64,000 nt of DNA from Chitinophaga varians (GCF_014529945.1 NZ_JACVFB010000009.1:186001-250000); one strand, 5' to 3'. Positions 33,047 to 43,289 are shown, numbered from the stretch's first letter. Numbers and translations: made by a program. Notes: a model not told the origin generated them from the letters alone.

Positions 33047-34129
33047 TCAGTTGACTTGAGGTTTTAATGCCGGTCGCTCCAGGCTGTACAGCCACCAGGC
33101 GCCTGCGCGCATGGCCAGCTTGTACAGCAGCACCGGTACAACGGCGGCAAACAATAAACAGATTGCCAGTAAAGCAGGCAGGTAAACGATACCCAGCACT
33201 TTTACCAGGAACATGCGCACCGCTGATGCCACCAATACATGTGATACATAGATGTACAGCGAATGAAAACCGGCTATCCGTAATAACTTAAACCGGTTGT
33301 ACCGTTGCAACAGAAATGAAATATTGATCATAAAAGCGCAGCCGCTCAGGGCAATCACAGCAAACAAAGCCGGCTGGTGCTCTTCTACAAAAAGGTTGTC
33401 CTGGTGTGCCAGATTGGTTTGCAGGAAATACCACTGGCCAACGGCAAAAACAGGCAACAGACAGGCAAACAGCTGCCATGAGCTAAAACGCGGCAGATAC
33501 TGCTGGTCCAGGATAACACCGGAGATCAGTTCCCCGATGGCGAAGAATACATAGAAGTGGCAGATGTCATATACAAAACCAAGATCGATGTGTTTCACGG
33601 ATACATAGCTGGATATGAAATACAGTATGGTACCGAGGACCAGCTGATGCCATACCGTGAAGCGCAGCCTTTCACGGGTGAGTATATACAACACCGTTAC
33701 ATTAAACAGCGCATAGAGATACCAGAACTGATCTATCCTTCTCGGGTACACGAAAACATAACCATAGTCGGCCCAACCGCGTTGCGCGTTCACAAATCCG
33801 CCCATCAGTATCTGTATGGTGATCTGTATGAAAGACCAGAGCAGATAAGGGTAGAGGAGGATATTGAACTTGTTGACGATCAGGTCACGAACCCCTCTTT
33901 TAGCCAGACTTTTGGCAATGAAAACTCCGGACAGGATGAAGAACAATGGCATCCTGAAGCTATAAAAGATAATATTGGCATTCTCCAGCCAGTCAAACCG
34001 GCCTTCTCCCAGGCCGGCCCGGGTGATGCCTTCGAAAATATGACGGTAGAGCACCAGCAAGATGGCGATTCCCCGTGCATAGTCTATCCAGGCCAGCCTG
34101 TTGGGCGATGGATGAAGTGTGGTGGCCAT
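33047..34129 (-). CDS. Acyltransferase 3 family membrane protein
   Basis: This protein of 360 residues starts at the ATG at 34129, one base after the stop of the Wzz-like gene; an in-frame ATG at 34159 would overlap it. It has about ten helices. The first begins RLAWIDYARGIAILLVLYRH, the typical catalytic-His region of acyltransferase 3 (OafA/NodX/WecH) proteins, followed by FRMPLFFILSGVF. Members transfer acetyl or other acyl groups to surface sugars. Here it probably decorates the EPS repeat, giving the secreted esterases of the same locus a plausible substrate. Confidence 0.9.
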   Translation of the reverse strand: MATTLHPSPNRLAWIDYARGIAILLVLYRHIFEGITRAGLGEGRFDWLENANIIFYSFRMPLFFILSGVFIAKSLAKRGVRDLIVNKFNILLYPYLLWSFIQITIQILMGGFVNAQRGWADYGYVFVYPRRIDQFWYLYALFNVTVLYILTRERLRFTVWHQLVLGTILYFISSYVSVKHIDLGFVYDICHFYVFFAIGELISGVILDQQYLPRFSSWQLFACLLPVFAVGQWYFLQTNLAHQDNLFVEEHQPALFAVIALSGCAFMINISFLLQRYNRFKLLRIAGFHSLYIYVSHVLVASAVRMFLVKVLGIVYLPALLAICLLFAAVVPVLLYKLAMRAGAWWLYSLERPALKPQVN

Positions 34130-34130
34130 G

Positions 34131-36320
34131 TTAGATATTGATGTTTTTAATGTCAACAAAATTCAAAACAGCGCCGTAATATTTTCCATTCAGGCTGTTG
34201 AGGAACTGGATGGATTCCTTGTCGGTCTGTTTGATGGAAGATTTGGCAGAGGTGATATTGATAACGGCATCAGCATATTGCATCAGCTCTTTGGAGTCAG
34301 AGCGCTCATTGAGCGGCGCCCCTTCGAGGAGAATGTAATCATAATACTGACGGATGTTGGCAAGATGAGAAAGCAGGTTGCCTTCAGGCAGCACTTCGGA
34401 AGGCGTGTATTCGCCGCCCTGGCAACCGATGATGTCTACACCGGGCATGGGCGTATTGGTAATTACACCTTTTAGTTGCTCCATGGTGAAAGTACCCATA
34501 TTCTGGAAGCTTTCCAGTGCAGGGGCGGCCTCAAACTCACGGGTGAGGGTGTTGTCCGGGAAGTTGGTATCAATGATCAGCACTTTCTTGTGGCTGAGAC
34601 TTAAGGTATATGCCAGTGCTTTGATGATGGTGGATTTACCTTCATTGGGTTTGTTACTGGTAAACAGAAATACCTGTTTATTGCTGTTGGCAATTTCGTA
34701 CCGCAGCTTACGTAGCAGTTCCCGGAAAAGGCTCTGTTGGTGGTCTTTGGATTCCGTGGAAATGATTTCGTCGACCTTGTTGTGTTTTAAATTGATATGA
34801 TTGACAATGCCCAAAAGCTTCATGTCGGTAATGCGCTGGAAGTTGGACGGTGTTTTAATAGACAGGTCGATGTATTCAAGGAAAATAATGCTGATACAGC
34901 AGAAGATGAACATCGACATACCGGCCAGGCCGATAATGATAATTCTTTTGGATGGTTCCGGTTCTACTGCCGGTTGTCCGTAGAGGATTTGGCGGAAGCC
35001 ATCCATCGGAGCGATTTTATTGTTTTGGGCTGCGTCGTAGCGGGACTTGATGCCTTCATATTCCTGTTGGGCCAGTTCCACTTCCTTTTGCAGGGCCAGG
35101 TTGTTGGCGCTTCTGGAGGCCACGGCGCCGATGCTGCCGTTCAGCTCACGGATTTTTTGCTGGTACACGGCGATATTCTGTTCGGAGCTTTTGATCTGCA
35201 ACTCCAGATCGCTTTTCTTCTGTAACAGGTCTGCCTTGGTGTTGCCTGCGCCTGCGGCAGGAGAGGAGGACGCCATGGACACCAGTTTGTCTTTATAGTC
35301 CTGCTTCAGTTTCTGGTACTTGTTGTAGAGTTCCTGGTTATTGGAGCCTTTGCTGACATATTCTGAGTATACATCGTTCATCTGTTTTCTGAGGCTCGAC
35401 AGCTCAGAGGTGATAGCCGAAGACGCGGCGCTGGTCTGGGCGGAAGTTTTTTCCGCATCTGCCAGTCTTGCGTTGACCTGTTGAAGGCTCAGGGTAGCGT
35501 TGTTAAGGAGACCTCTTTCATCTACCAGTCTGTTTTCGAAGTTGCTGATCTGTTCCAGTTTGCTGGTGCTTTCCACGGAAACGTCCATGGTGCCCAGTGC
35601 TTTGATATTACCAATTTTACTGTCCAGCTCTTGTTTTTTCTGGTCCACCAGTTTTTTCAATGTCTCAATATTCTGTACGGTCTGCTGGCTTCTGGAAGAT
35701 TCATTGTTACGCATAAACTCTGTACAGAGCTGATTTACCAGGTAGGCAGACAGTTCGGGGTTTACAGAACGGTACTGGATATCGATGTAGTCGGTACGTT
35801 GGATACGACCGGTGTATAATACCTTGCGCAGTGATTCCAGGTCGTACTTATATATTTTAAGCAGTTCCAGTATTTTCCTTTCTTCCGGATCATAGGAACT
35901 GAGCATATTTTCTTCGTTGTATTTTTTAGTCAGTATTTCAATCGCCTTGGTTTTATTGATGGATTGATATACCGGGTTTTTGGTGTCTTCGGTTGTTAAT
36001 TTCCGGAATTGTTTGGCAGGGTTCTGCAGGTCATGCAGCATCAGGTTGTACGATGTCATGCCCAGCACACGGGGTGATCTCAATACCTCGATAACGTTGT
36101 TGAATTTAGAGTCAATTTCATAGATGTTAAAACTTTCATCCTTCAGTTTTACCTGCTCGTTGCTGGTAAAACCGGTGGCAATTTGGGCTACGGATTTGTA
36201 GAGTTTTTCCTGTTTAAAGGTCAACAAAAATGCGGCGAGAACGGCCAGCACTGTGCTGATGATGATAAGCCATTTGCGCCTTAGGAGCGAGTTAAACAAA
36301 TAAATCAGATCCATATGCAC
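34131..36320 (-). CDS. Wzz/Wzc-type polysaccharide co-polymerase with degenerate kinase domain
   Basis: This 729-residue protein has a first helix at about 14-33, a long periplasmic coiled-coil region, a second helix near 455-480 with a proline-rich YGQPAVEPEPSKR approach, and a C-terminal BY-kinase-like domain (about 530-729). Walker A TSNKPNEGKST and Walker A' VLIIDTNF are present. The Walker B region reads YDYILLEGAP, with Glu where kinases have Asp, and the usual C-terminal tyrosine cluster is absent. It probably controls EPS chain length and assembly; tyrosine kinase activity is doubtful. It is the first gene of the minus-strand operon running to 27281. Confidence 0.9.
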   Translation of the reverse strand: MHMDLIYLFNSLLRRKWLIIISTVLAVLAAFLLTFKQEKLYKSVAQIATGFTSNEQVKLKDESFNIYEIDSKFNNVIEVLRSPRVLGMTSYNLMLHDLQNPAKQFRKLTTEDTKNPVYQSINKTKAIEILTKKYNEENMLSSYDPEERKILELLKIYKYDLESLRKVLYTGRIQRTDYIDIQYRSVNPELSAYLVNQLCTEFMRNNESSRSQQTVQNIETLKKLVDQKKQELDSKIGNIKALGTMDVSVESTSKLEQISNFENRLVDERGLLNNATLSLQQVNARLADAEKTSAQTSAASSAITSELSSLRKQMNDVYSEYVSKGSNNQELYNKYQKLKQDYKDKLVSMASSSPAAGAGNTKADLLQKKSDLELQIKSSEQNIAVYQQKIRELNGSIGAVASRSANNLALQKEVELAQQEYEGIKSRYDAAQNNKIAPMDGFRQILYGQPAVEPEPSKRIIIIGLAGMSMFIFCCISIIFLEYIDLSIKTPSNFQRITDMKLLGIVNHINLKHNKVDEIISTESKDHQQSLFRELLRKLRYEIANSNKQVFLFTSNKPNEGKSTIIKALAYTLSLSHKKVLIIDTNFPDNTLTREFEAAPALESFQNMGTFTMEQLKGVITNTPMPGVDIIGCQGGEYTPSEVLPEGNLLSHLANIRQYYDYILLEGAPLNERSDSKELMQYADAVINITSAKSSIKQTDKESIQFLNSLNGKYYGAVLNFVDIKNINI

Positions 36321-36360
36321 GGATTCTTTAAAGTGTAATAAAATTTAATTTGAAAAACCC

Positions 36361-36390
36361 GAAAAAATCCGGTATTCACCGGATTTTTTC
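36361..36390 (-). terminator. Terminator of the giant esterase gene
   Basis: A perfect 12-bp stem GAAAAAATCCGG (36361-36372) / CCGGATTTTTTC (36379-36390) over a 6-nt loop has T6 on both strands. It lies 30 nt after the stop at 36420 and upstream of the Wzz-like gene. Confidence 0.88.
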
Positions 36391-36419
36391 GGTAATAACT
36401 ACTATTGATCTTTCGGTTT

Positions 36420-39400
36420 CTAATTGTTCTTGATCAGTTTAATTGTTTTGATCAGTTTATCTCCGTCCATCACTCTCAGCAGGCAAGGGCCGGCAGGTAT
36501 CTGCGCTGCGCCGAGGTCCAGTGTGATGCGTTGTGTTCCGCTTGCCATAGAACCGAGTACGCGGTTGTACAGTATTCTGCCGTTGATGTCGGTGACACTG
36601 ATCAGCAGGTTTTTACTGGGTTTACCGGTATTGGTCAGTTCCAGGGCAACCTGGTTCACAAACGGATTCGGATATACGCTGGCAACGGTGACATTGGTGG
36701 TGGCGTCAGTTTTGGTCGGCACCACTGCGTGTCCGGCTTTCGCCATCATCAGGGAATTGTCGAGTGAACTGAATTCCGGTGTATAAGACTGGATCACCAG
36801 GGCGCCGATGTAACCATAGATGGAAGTACCGCCGGCGGCTACACTGATCAGCACTTCACCGTTCTGGTCGGGTGCCACATCGTTGATCTGTACCGTCTGA
36901 TTGGTGTTGTAGGCAGCATTCAGGGAAACGGTAGTACCATTGATGGTGTAGTTGGAAGTCCTGTCTCCGGAACCGTCACGGCTGGCGAAGAATACGAAGT
37001 TGTATCGTTTGGCCAGGTTCAGTCCTTTGATCCGCAGTTGTCCGGCCTGTCCGATGTCTATCCAGTAGGTGCTGCTGATAACGTTATCAGGGTAGATACC
37101 GCTGTTGTTACCGGTATTCATACCGAATGGATTGTCGCCGGAGAAGGCTTTGTCGATGATCATGGTCAGACCGGTGTTGTCACCGTTGTCGTCTGTCAGG
37201 TTCGGGAATTCCAGTCCCTGTGCCGGTGCGGAGTTGGTGTTGTTCCAGGGGGCGCCGGCCGGGTTGAACACGTTCATGTTGATGTACACCGCGCTTCTGA
37301 ACGTAGCTGCGCTGGTCACGTTGCTGAAATCGGAATAGCTGGTGTCTTTCTTCGCGCGTACTTTATAGTAGTAGCGGGAATCCATGGTCAGCCCGTTGTC
37401 CGTATAGGTGCTTACGTTAGAACCTACTGTTGTCAGCAGGGTAAAGTTGCTGTTATCGCGGGACCTCCAGATTTCGAAGCCGGTTTCGTTGGTGGAGTTG
37501 TCCATCCATTTCAGCTGGATGCTGGTCTTGGATTTGGCTGTTGCCACCGCGTTGCCGGGATTCATTGGCGTACCGTTGTCCAGATAGTACTGCACCACCA
37601 CGGAGGTGATATAACCGTAAGCAGCGCCGGTGGCCTGTTGTACGGTGAAGTCAATGTTTCCGCTGCTGTCTGGTGCGATACCGTTGATCTGAACAGTATT
37701 GCTGTTGTTGTTGGCAGCGTTCAGGGTGACGGTCACCGCGCCACAGGTGTAGTTGGTGTTTTTGTTGTCATTGCCTTGTCTGCTGCCGAAGAAGATCAGG
37801 TTGTAGCGATAGTTCGCCGGCAGGTTAGACAGTCGCACTCTTCTGGCAGTGGTTTCGCTGGTGTAGTAGTTGGTCGCGATCACATTGTCAGGATATACGC
37901 CGCTGTTGTTGCCGGTGGTAGCGCCAAGGGCGTTGGTACCACTGAAGGCATCGAGCAGCTGGATTTTAACACCGGTTACAGTGCCGGCATCATCTTTCAG
38001 ATTGTTGATAGCGGCATTGAGGCTCGGGTAACTATTGAAGTTGTTCCACGGCGCGTCAGCAGAGGGTGTCTGGTTGAAGTTGACATACAGGGAGGTGACG
38101 TTCTTATCCCTTACATAGATGCTGAAGGTCCTGGTAGCGCTGCCGCCATTGTTGTCGTTGATGGTAACGGTGATATTGTTATATCGGCCAACGTTGCCGG
38201 CGGCAGGTGTAATGCTGATGCTGCCGGTACCGTCGCCGTTGTCTGTGAGACGGGCAAAGGAAGGCAGGTTCGTTGCTTTCAGCGTGAGGACATCGCCTGC
38301 GTCGTCGGTACCATGGAGATTGAGCGTTACGCTTTCGTTGTTTTTCATCACCACAGACACGATGCTGTCCAGCTTCGGATTGTTGTTGCCGGTTTTGATA
38401 CCGATGGTATCGGTATAAGCAGATGCCCCGTGGGAATTGATGGCGCGCACAGCGTAGTAATACTGCTGATTGGCTTTGGAAGACGTATCCGTGAAGGATA
38501 CTGCATTGACGTTGACAGGCGCCGGGTTCAGCAGTGTGAACGGACCGGTAGCCACGCCGCCGCGATATACTTCGTAACCTGTTTCATTGAAGGCCACATC
38601 TTTCCAGGTGAGTTTTACGCCGCTCGGGGTAGTGGTAGCCGCCAGGTTAGCCGGAGCAGCAGGCGGGTTGCCATCATCATAGCTGATGGTCACTACCATA
38701 GCGTTCAGGTAACCGTAAACGGAGCCGGTACCATTTTGCAGATCGATGGAGATCTCATTGTTGGCATCCGGAGACACGTCGTTGATAGAAACGGTGTTTT
38801 GTGTGTTTTTAGCAGTCTGCAGCGACACGGTACGGGTGCCAATGGTATAGTTGGTCATCCTGTTATCGGTCACGTCCGCACGAGCGCCGAAGAAGGTGAA
38901 GCTATATCTGCTGGTAGGATTGAGGCCATACAGTTTCAGTGTCTGTTTGGTGGTGTTGGTCCAGTAAGCAGTACGCATCACGTTATCAGGATACACGCCG
39001 GAGTTGTTACCGGTATTGGTACCGTAGTAGTTGGAGCCATTGCTGAGCGCCTGCCATGCAGATACGATCTTGATACCAACTGTGGTGGCGGCACCGGTCT
39101 GGTCTTTCAGGTTGGGGAACAGATCGTTCTGTACCGGTTGTTTGTTGGTATTGTTCCATGGAGCGGCGGCAGGATAAGAGCCGTCGGTGAAGTTGACATA
39201 GATCATGCGGTTCGGGTCAATATCATTGACCGTGATCACGAATGTTTTATTGTCAATACCACCGCGACCGTCGCTTACCTGTACGGTCACATTATAAGTG
39301 CCTGCATCGATATAAGTCGGGTTCAGGTTGAGCTGCGCAGTGGCGCCGTTGGGCACGAGCGTGGCAAAGCGTGGCAGGCCCTGAACAGACCAGATGGAGG

Positions 39401-42400
39401 TGTCGCCTGCATTACCATCGGTAACGGTCAGGCTGACTGCTTTCGTGGTGTTTTCATCCATGCTCACATTGCTGATGTTGCCGATAGCAGGAGTGTAGTT
39501 ATCATTAACGGTCAGGGTGAATGAGGTGGAGGTTACGCCGCTATGCTGATCGGTAGCGGTAACGGTGATATTCGGATACGTGCCCTGAGTGGCCGCAGAA
39601 GGCGTGAAGGTCAGGGTAGCGGAGCCGTTGCCGTTGTCGTTGAAGCTACCGAAGGCCGGGATGTTCGCGGCGGCGAGGGTAACCGCTTCTCCGTCAGGAT
39701 CGGTGGCGGTGATGTTAAGCACCAGCTGTGCGTCATATCTCAGCGAGCGATCTACCAGCTGAGTGATGACCGGTGGCGTGTTCAGTGTGCTCACACCGGC
39801 CGTGTTGGAGTAGCCGGAGTTTCCGCCTTCATTGACAGCACGTACTTTGTAGTAGTATTTCACATTGGCAAACAGCGCCGTGTCGGCATATACCACTGTT
39901 TGCGCGGTATCGTTGGCCGGCAGGGTGGTCAGCAGTTTGAAATGGGTAGAGTCGTTGATGGACTTGTACACTTCAAACTTGTTTTCGTTGTTGGCATTGT
40001 CTTTCCAGGCCAGCTGGATTTTGTTGGCGCTAAGTGGCGTGAGGGCCAGGTTAGTGGGCGCCAATGGTGCCGGTGGCATGGCCAGCGTGGTAGCCCGTGC
40101 GTTCACGTTGATGAAGGCGCTGTCAGGTATCACCCGTTTGGTGAGGCCGCCGGGGCCCTGGTATCTGATCGTCAGTTCCTGACCGCCACCTATCTGGAAG
40201 TAGGTAACGTGGATAGGATAACGGCCAGCCGTCAGGGTTTTGCTGCCGCTGCGCTCAGTGGTGCCTTGTACATAGTTGTTGTTTACAACGAGGTTGCTTT
40301 CCTTGAAGTCGCCGATATACAGCTTGCTGCCGTCATCGGAGGCGGTATAGAAGGTGTAGGTACCTGTTGTGGGGATATTGATATATCCGGAGAATTTCAG
40401 GGCATAGTTTGCTTCCCTGTCTCTCACATCGAGCGTCACGTTTTGAGACGTACCGGTTTTAACAGGCGTGAGCGTGTTAAAATTAGGCAATGACGTAGCG
40501 CTGGAAGATATCGGATATAAACCATATTGGAAGCCGCCGCTTTCTAATGCATTGAAGCCGGAGTCACCAAATTTGTTAATGGCTTTTACGCGATAGTAAT
40601 AAGTCGTTTGTGCGACAAGGTTACTGTCAACATATGCTGTTTTGTTAGCAGCAACGGTGGTAACGATGCTGTATGGGCCAGCGGAGCTGGAAGCGCGGTA
40701 CACTTCGAAGCCGGTTTCGTTGTTGCTGCTGTCGGCCCAGGTTACATTGATCTTGTTGTAGGAGAGGGTAGTAGCCTTAATATTGCCGGGTGCTTTGGGG
40801 GCAGCTCCTGTAGAAGAGGAAGCGGAGTTGTCCGTGAAGTACTCAGCAGGGATCTGTTGCTGGCTGGTGACACCGCTGGCGGTGTTTTTCCAGGAAACAG
40901 TCATGGATTGACCGCCACCGGCCTGGAAGAAGGCCATGGCTATCTGGTGCATACCTGCGGTGAGGTATACGGTGCCTTCCCTGTCCTGTGTGGCATGAAG
41001 ACCGTCGTTGTTGACCAGCGGTGTGGCTGCGGCATTGTACTTGGTATCAATCCACAGTTTGCTGCCATCGTCGGAATTGGTAATAAAGGTATAGTTACCG
41101 GTAACGGGTATACGAATATAACCTTCCCATACAAAGCCGTAGTTCACATCCTGGGTCCTTACGCTCAGGTCAGGGATGGGAGAGGTACCGATCGTCAGCG
41201 GCGACAGGGTGTTGAAGTCCGGCAGGGTGCTCCAGCTGCCCAGGTAATAGCGGTAGTTAAGGCCATTCGCTTTAGCTGCTGCGCTTACCTGATTGCTGCG
41301 GGCAGAGGAATTGCCGGCAAGGTCCCTGGCTTTCACCACAAAGGTATACAGGGTGTCTTTGTTAAGGTTGTAAGCGGTAAAATCTGTTTCGTCGGCATCC
41401 ACTGTATAGGACTTCACGCCATTGATATAGATATCGTATTTATAGACGCCTACATCATCTGTGGAGGGTGTCCAGTCAAGGGATACGGAAGAATAGGTAG
41501 TGCCGGTAACGGTAAGGTTGCCCGGAGGCGTGGGAGGATTACTATCTACCTGTGTTTGCGCCGTGGCTTCGTTGCTCAGTGCTGCCGCGCCGTTGTCGTT
41601 CACAGCCCTGATCACATAGAAGTATTTGGAGTTGGGCGCCAGGCCATTGTCCGTATAGGTGGTGGCGTTAGCTGCGGTGATATTCACCAGCGTATAAGGT
41701 CCGCCGGCTACTGCTGCGCGGTATATCTCATAACCGGTTTCATTGTAAGCCGGATTAGGATTGTCAGCCCAGTCGAGGGTGATCGCTGTTTTGGATATAG
41801 CCGTGGCCGATACACCGGTTGCCGGAGCGGGGCCATTGGCGCCGTTGGCAGGGATCACGGTGAACGGTGCGGAGAACTCGCTGGAGCAGCCATACTGTTC
41901 TGTTACTTTAGCGTGATACAGTCCGGCTGTGGTGGCGTTGAGTGTTTTAGCGGTACCTAAAGTAGTGGTGTCGCCTACTTTCTGCCACAGGTAGGACGTG
42001 TAGCCATCGGGCAGGGACAGTGTCACATAGTTTTTGCCATCCGGAGCGGGGATTACTTTGCTCATCAGCGGCGGCACGGTGATCGGTGGTGTCTGGGTGG
42101 CCGCTTTCTGTTTTACGACCACAGGGGTGCGGGACCATTCAGACCAGGTGTCGCCACGTTTGATACGGGCGTCGTAGGTGCCGAATTCGGTTACCAGCAG
42201 TTCGTTGCTGTTGGCGCCGGTAATAACGTTACCATCTTTTCTCCATTCGTATCCGTCGAAACCTGCTGTGAGGCCGAGTGTGGCGTTCACGGCTTCGCCC
42301 GGACAAAATTCGTTGTGACCGAATAGTGTCCAGGGATTGGATTTAAACTGACGGTTAAGGAAAGGCCAGAAGTCAACCTCGTCCCAGGCATTGTTCCAGA

Positions 42401-43184
42401 CACCGTGGCCGGCGTCAGGGTATATTTTTTCCTTTACGTTGGCGCCTACGGCTAAAGCCGCATTCATTACCTGTTCGGTGGTGTTGGGGTGGGGATTGTT
42501 GTCCAGTCCTCCCTGGAATATCCACATCGGGATATATTTAAACACCTCCACCTGGTCTTTGTAAGCAATGGAACATCCGCTGATAGGGAGGAAGCCGGCT
42601 ACGGTTTTGGGGAAGCGGAACATGAATTCCCATGTTTCCGTACCACCTGCGGAAAGGCCGTTGACAAAGATCCTGTTTTCATCCAGTTTGTTGCTTTGAA
42701 TAAGCGTGTCAAGAATCTGCTTGATAAAATCGTAATGAGGGTTACCAAAAAAGCCGGTAGTACTTTGCGGCACAAGGATGAAACCATCGAACTTGCCATT
42801 GTCAACAGCAGCGCAGAATTTGCCGCCACCGTGGTACAGGGAGTATTCGTTGTCATAAATTCCGCCGGATTCTCCTCTGCCATGCAGGAAGATCATGATG
42901 GGGTAAGTTTTTCCGTCCGCTACGCCCTGTTGGTAGGTTTTAGGGAACTTCAATCTGAATGGCATCCCGTTCAGATAGTAGCATTTGTAAGAACTCTTGT
43001 TGGTGAAATTAACTTCATTGCGGACAGTTCTCACCCATTTGGCGATTTCCCCCCAGGGCGGTGTGGGCTTGGGGTTGTTTGGGTCATAGTTCTCTATCGT
43101 ATCGCCAGGATCGAATACCTGTGCGACAGCAGAACTGCCCCAAAGCAGAAAAAGTGCCAGGCACATTAAGTAAAATTTACGCAT
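36420..43184 (-). CDS. Giant T9SS-secreted esterase with PA14, FN3 and triple-repeat modules
   Basis: This 2254-residue protein has a signal peptide (MRKFYLMCLALFLLWGSSAVAQ). Domains: CE1-like alpha/beta-hydrolase (about 60-285; Ser178 in GLSAGG, Asp228, His260), Ig-like segments (290-450), FN3 (455-545, 550-640), PA14 (638-780), FN3, a second PA14 (883-1025), FN3, two cadherin/Ig-like domains, then three copies of a roughly 170-residue module (about 1326-1500, 1698-1865 and 1966-2131) with YVNF...PWNN and TGNNSGVYPDNV signatures, separated by FN3/Ig domains. A type A T9SS sorting domain (YPNPFVN...) closes the protein. PA14 and the repeats probably bind glycans at the cell surface. It lies 245 nt behind the acyltransferase gene and has its own promoter. 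Confidence 0.93.
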   Translation of the reverse strand: MRKFYLMCLALFLLWGSSAVAQVFDPGDTIENYDPNNPKPTPPWGEIAKWVRTVRNEVNFTNKSSYKCYYLNGMPFRLKFPKTYQQGVADGKTYPIMIFLHGRGESGGIYDNEYSLYHGGGKFCAAVDNGKFDGFILVPQSTTGFFGNPHYDFIKQILDTLIQSNKLDENRIFVNGLSAGGTETWEFMFRFPKTVAGFLPISGCSIAYKDQVEVFKYIPMWIFQGGLDNNPHPNTTEQVMNAALAVGANVKEKIYPDAGHGVWNNAWDEVDFWPFLNRQFKSNPWTLFGHNEFCPGEAVNATLGLTAGFDGYEWRKDGNVITGANSNELLVTEFGTYDARIKRGDTWSEWSRTPVVVKQKAATQTPPITVPPLMSKVIPAPDGKNYVTLSLPDGYTSYLWQKVGDTTTLGTAKTLNATTAGLYHAKVTEQYGCSSEFSAPFTVIPANGANGPAPATGVSATAISKTAITLDWADNPNPAYNETGYEIYRAAVAGGPYTLVNITAANATTYTDNGLAPNSKYFYVIRAVNDNGAAALSNEATAQTQVDSNPPTPPGNLTVTGTTYSSVSLDWTPSTDDVGVYKYDIYINGVKSYTVDADETDFTAYNLNKDTLYTFVVKARDLAGNSSARSNQVSAAAKANGLNYRYYLGSWSTLPDFNTLSPLTIGTSPIPDLSVRTQDVNYGFVWEGYIRIPVTGNYTFITNSDDGSKLWIDTKYNAAATPLVNNDGLHATQDREGTVYLTAGMHQIAMAFFQAGGGQSMTVSWKNTASGVTSQQQIPAEYFTDNSASSSTGAAPKAPGNIKATTLSYNKINVTWADSSNNETGFEVYRASSSAGPYSIVTTVAANKTAYVDSNLVAQTTYYYRVKAINKFGDSGFNALESGGFQYGLYPISSSATSLPNFNTLTPVKTGTSQNVTLDVRDREANYALKFSGYINIPTTGTYTFYTASDDGSKLYIGDFKESNLVVNNNYVQGTTERSGSKTLTAGRYPIHVTYFQIGGGQELTIRYQGPGGLTKRVIPDSAFINVNARATTLAMPPAPLAPTNLALTPLSANKIQLAWKDNANNENKFEVYKSINDSTHFKLLTTLPANDTAQTVVYADTALFANVKYYYKVRAVNEGGNSGYSNTAGVSTLNTPPVITQLVDRSLRYDAQLVLNITATDPDGEAVTLAAANIPAFGSFNDNGNGSATLTFTPSAATQGTYPNITVTATDQHSGVTSTSFTLTVNDNYTPAIGNISNVSMDENTTKAVSLTVTDGNAGDTSIWSVQGLPRFATLVPNGATAQLNLNPTYIDAGTYNVTVQVSDGRGGIDNKTFVITVNDIDPNRMIYVNFTDGSYPAAAPWNNTNKQPVQNDLFPNLKDQTGAATTVGIKIVSAWQALSNGSNYYGTNTGNNSGVYPDNVMRTAYWTNTTKQTLKLYGLNPTSRYSFTFFGARADVTDNRMTNYTIGTRTVSLQTAKNTQNTVSINDVSPDANNEISIDLQNGTGSVYGYLNAMVVTISYDDGNPPAAPANLAATTTPSGVKLTWKDVAFNETGYEVYRGGVATGPFTLLNPAPVNVNAVSFTDTSSKANQQYYYAVRAINSHGASAYTDTIGIKTGNNNPKLDSIVSVVMKNNESVTLNLHGTDDAGDVLTLKATNLPSFARLTDNGDGTGSISITPAAGNVGRYNNITVTINDNNGGSATRTFSIYVRDKNVTSLYVNFNQTPSADAPWNNFNSYPSLNAAINNLKDDAGTVTGVKIQLLDAFSGTNALGATTGNNSGVYPDNVIATNYYTSETTARRVRLSNLPANYRYNLIFFGSRQGNDNKNTNYTCGAVTVTLNAANNNSNTVQINGIAPDSSGNIDFTVQQATGAAYGYITSVVVQYYLDNGTPMNPGNAVATAKSKTSIQLKWMDNSTNETGFEIWRSRDNSNFTLLTTVGSNVSTYTDNGLTMDSRYYYKVRAKKDTSYSDFSNVTSAATFRSAVYINMNVFNPAGAPWNNTNSAPAQGLEFPNLTDDNGDNTGLTMIIDKAFSGDNPFGMNTGNNSGIYPDNVISSTYWIDIGQAGQLRIKGLNLAKRYNFVFFASRDGSGDRTSNYTINGTTVSLNAAYNTNQTVQINDVAPDQNGEVLISVAAGGTSIYGYIGALVIQSYTPEFSSLDNSLMMAKAGHAVVPTKTDATTNVTVASVYPNPFVNQVALELTNTGKPSKNLLISVTDINGRILYNRVLGSMASGTQRITLDLGAAQIPAGPCLLRVMDGDKLIKTIKLIKNN

Positions 43185-43268
43185 ACGGTAAGTGTGTTTC
43201 AGTTGTGAACCGATATTATGATTACTTACCCAGCATTAACATGACATTACAGGAGTGAACAACTCGTT

Positions 43269-43289
43269 GCCAACTCAGTGCTGAGTGGC
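43269..43289 (-). promoter_or_regulatory. Hairpin in the leader of the giant esterase gene
   Basis: GCCAACTCAG/CTGAGTGGC is a near-perfect inverted repeat with one bulge and a 2-nt centre. It lies inside the predicted leader RNA, about 85 nt before the ATG, without a T-run on the coding strand. It could affect translation or mRNA stability, or be an operator. Confidence 0.35.

Noticed and set aside
37038..41960. Long plus-strand open frames (828, 316 and 450 codons) across the giant esterase gene
   Set aside because: They lie antisense to a gene with clear domains, signal peptide and sorting signal. Their products are rich in Val/Gly/Arg without recognisable domains, as expected from the reverse strand of Thr/Asn/Ala-rich repeats.
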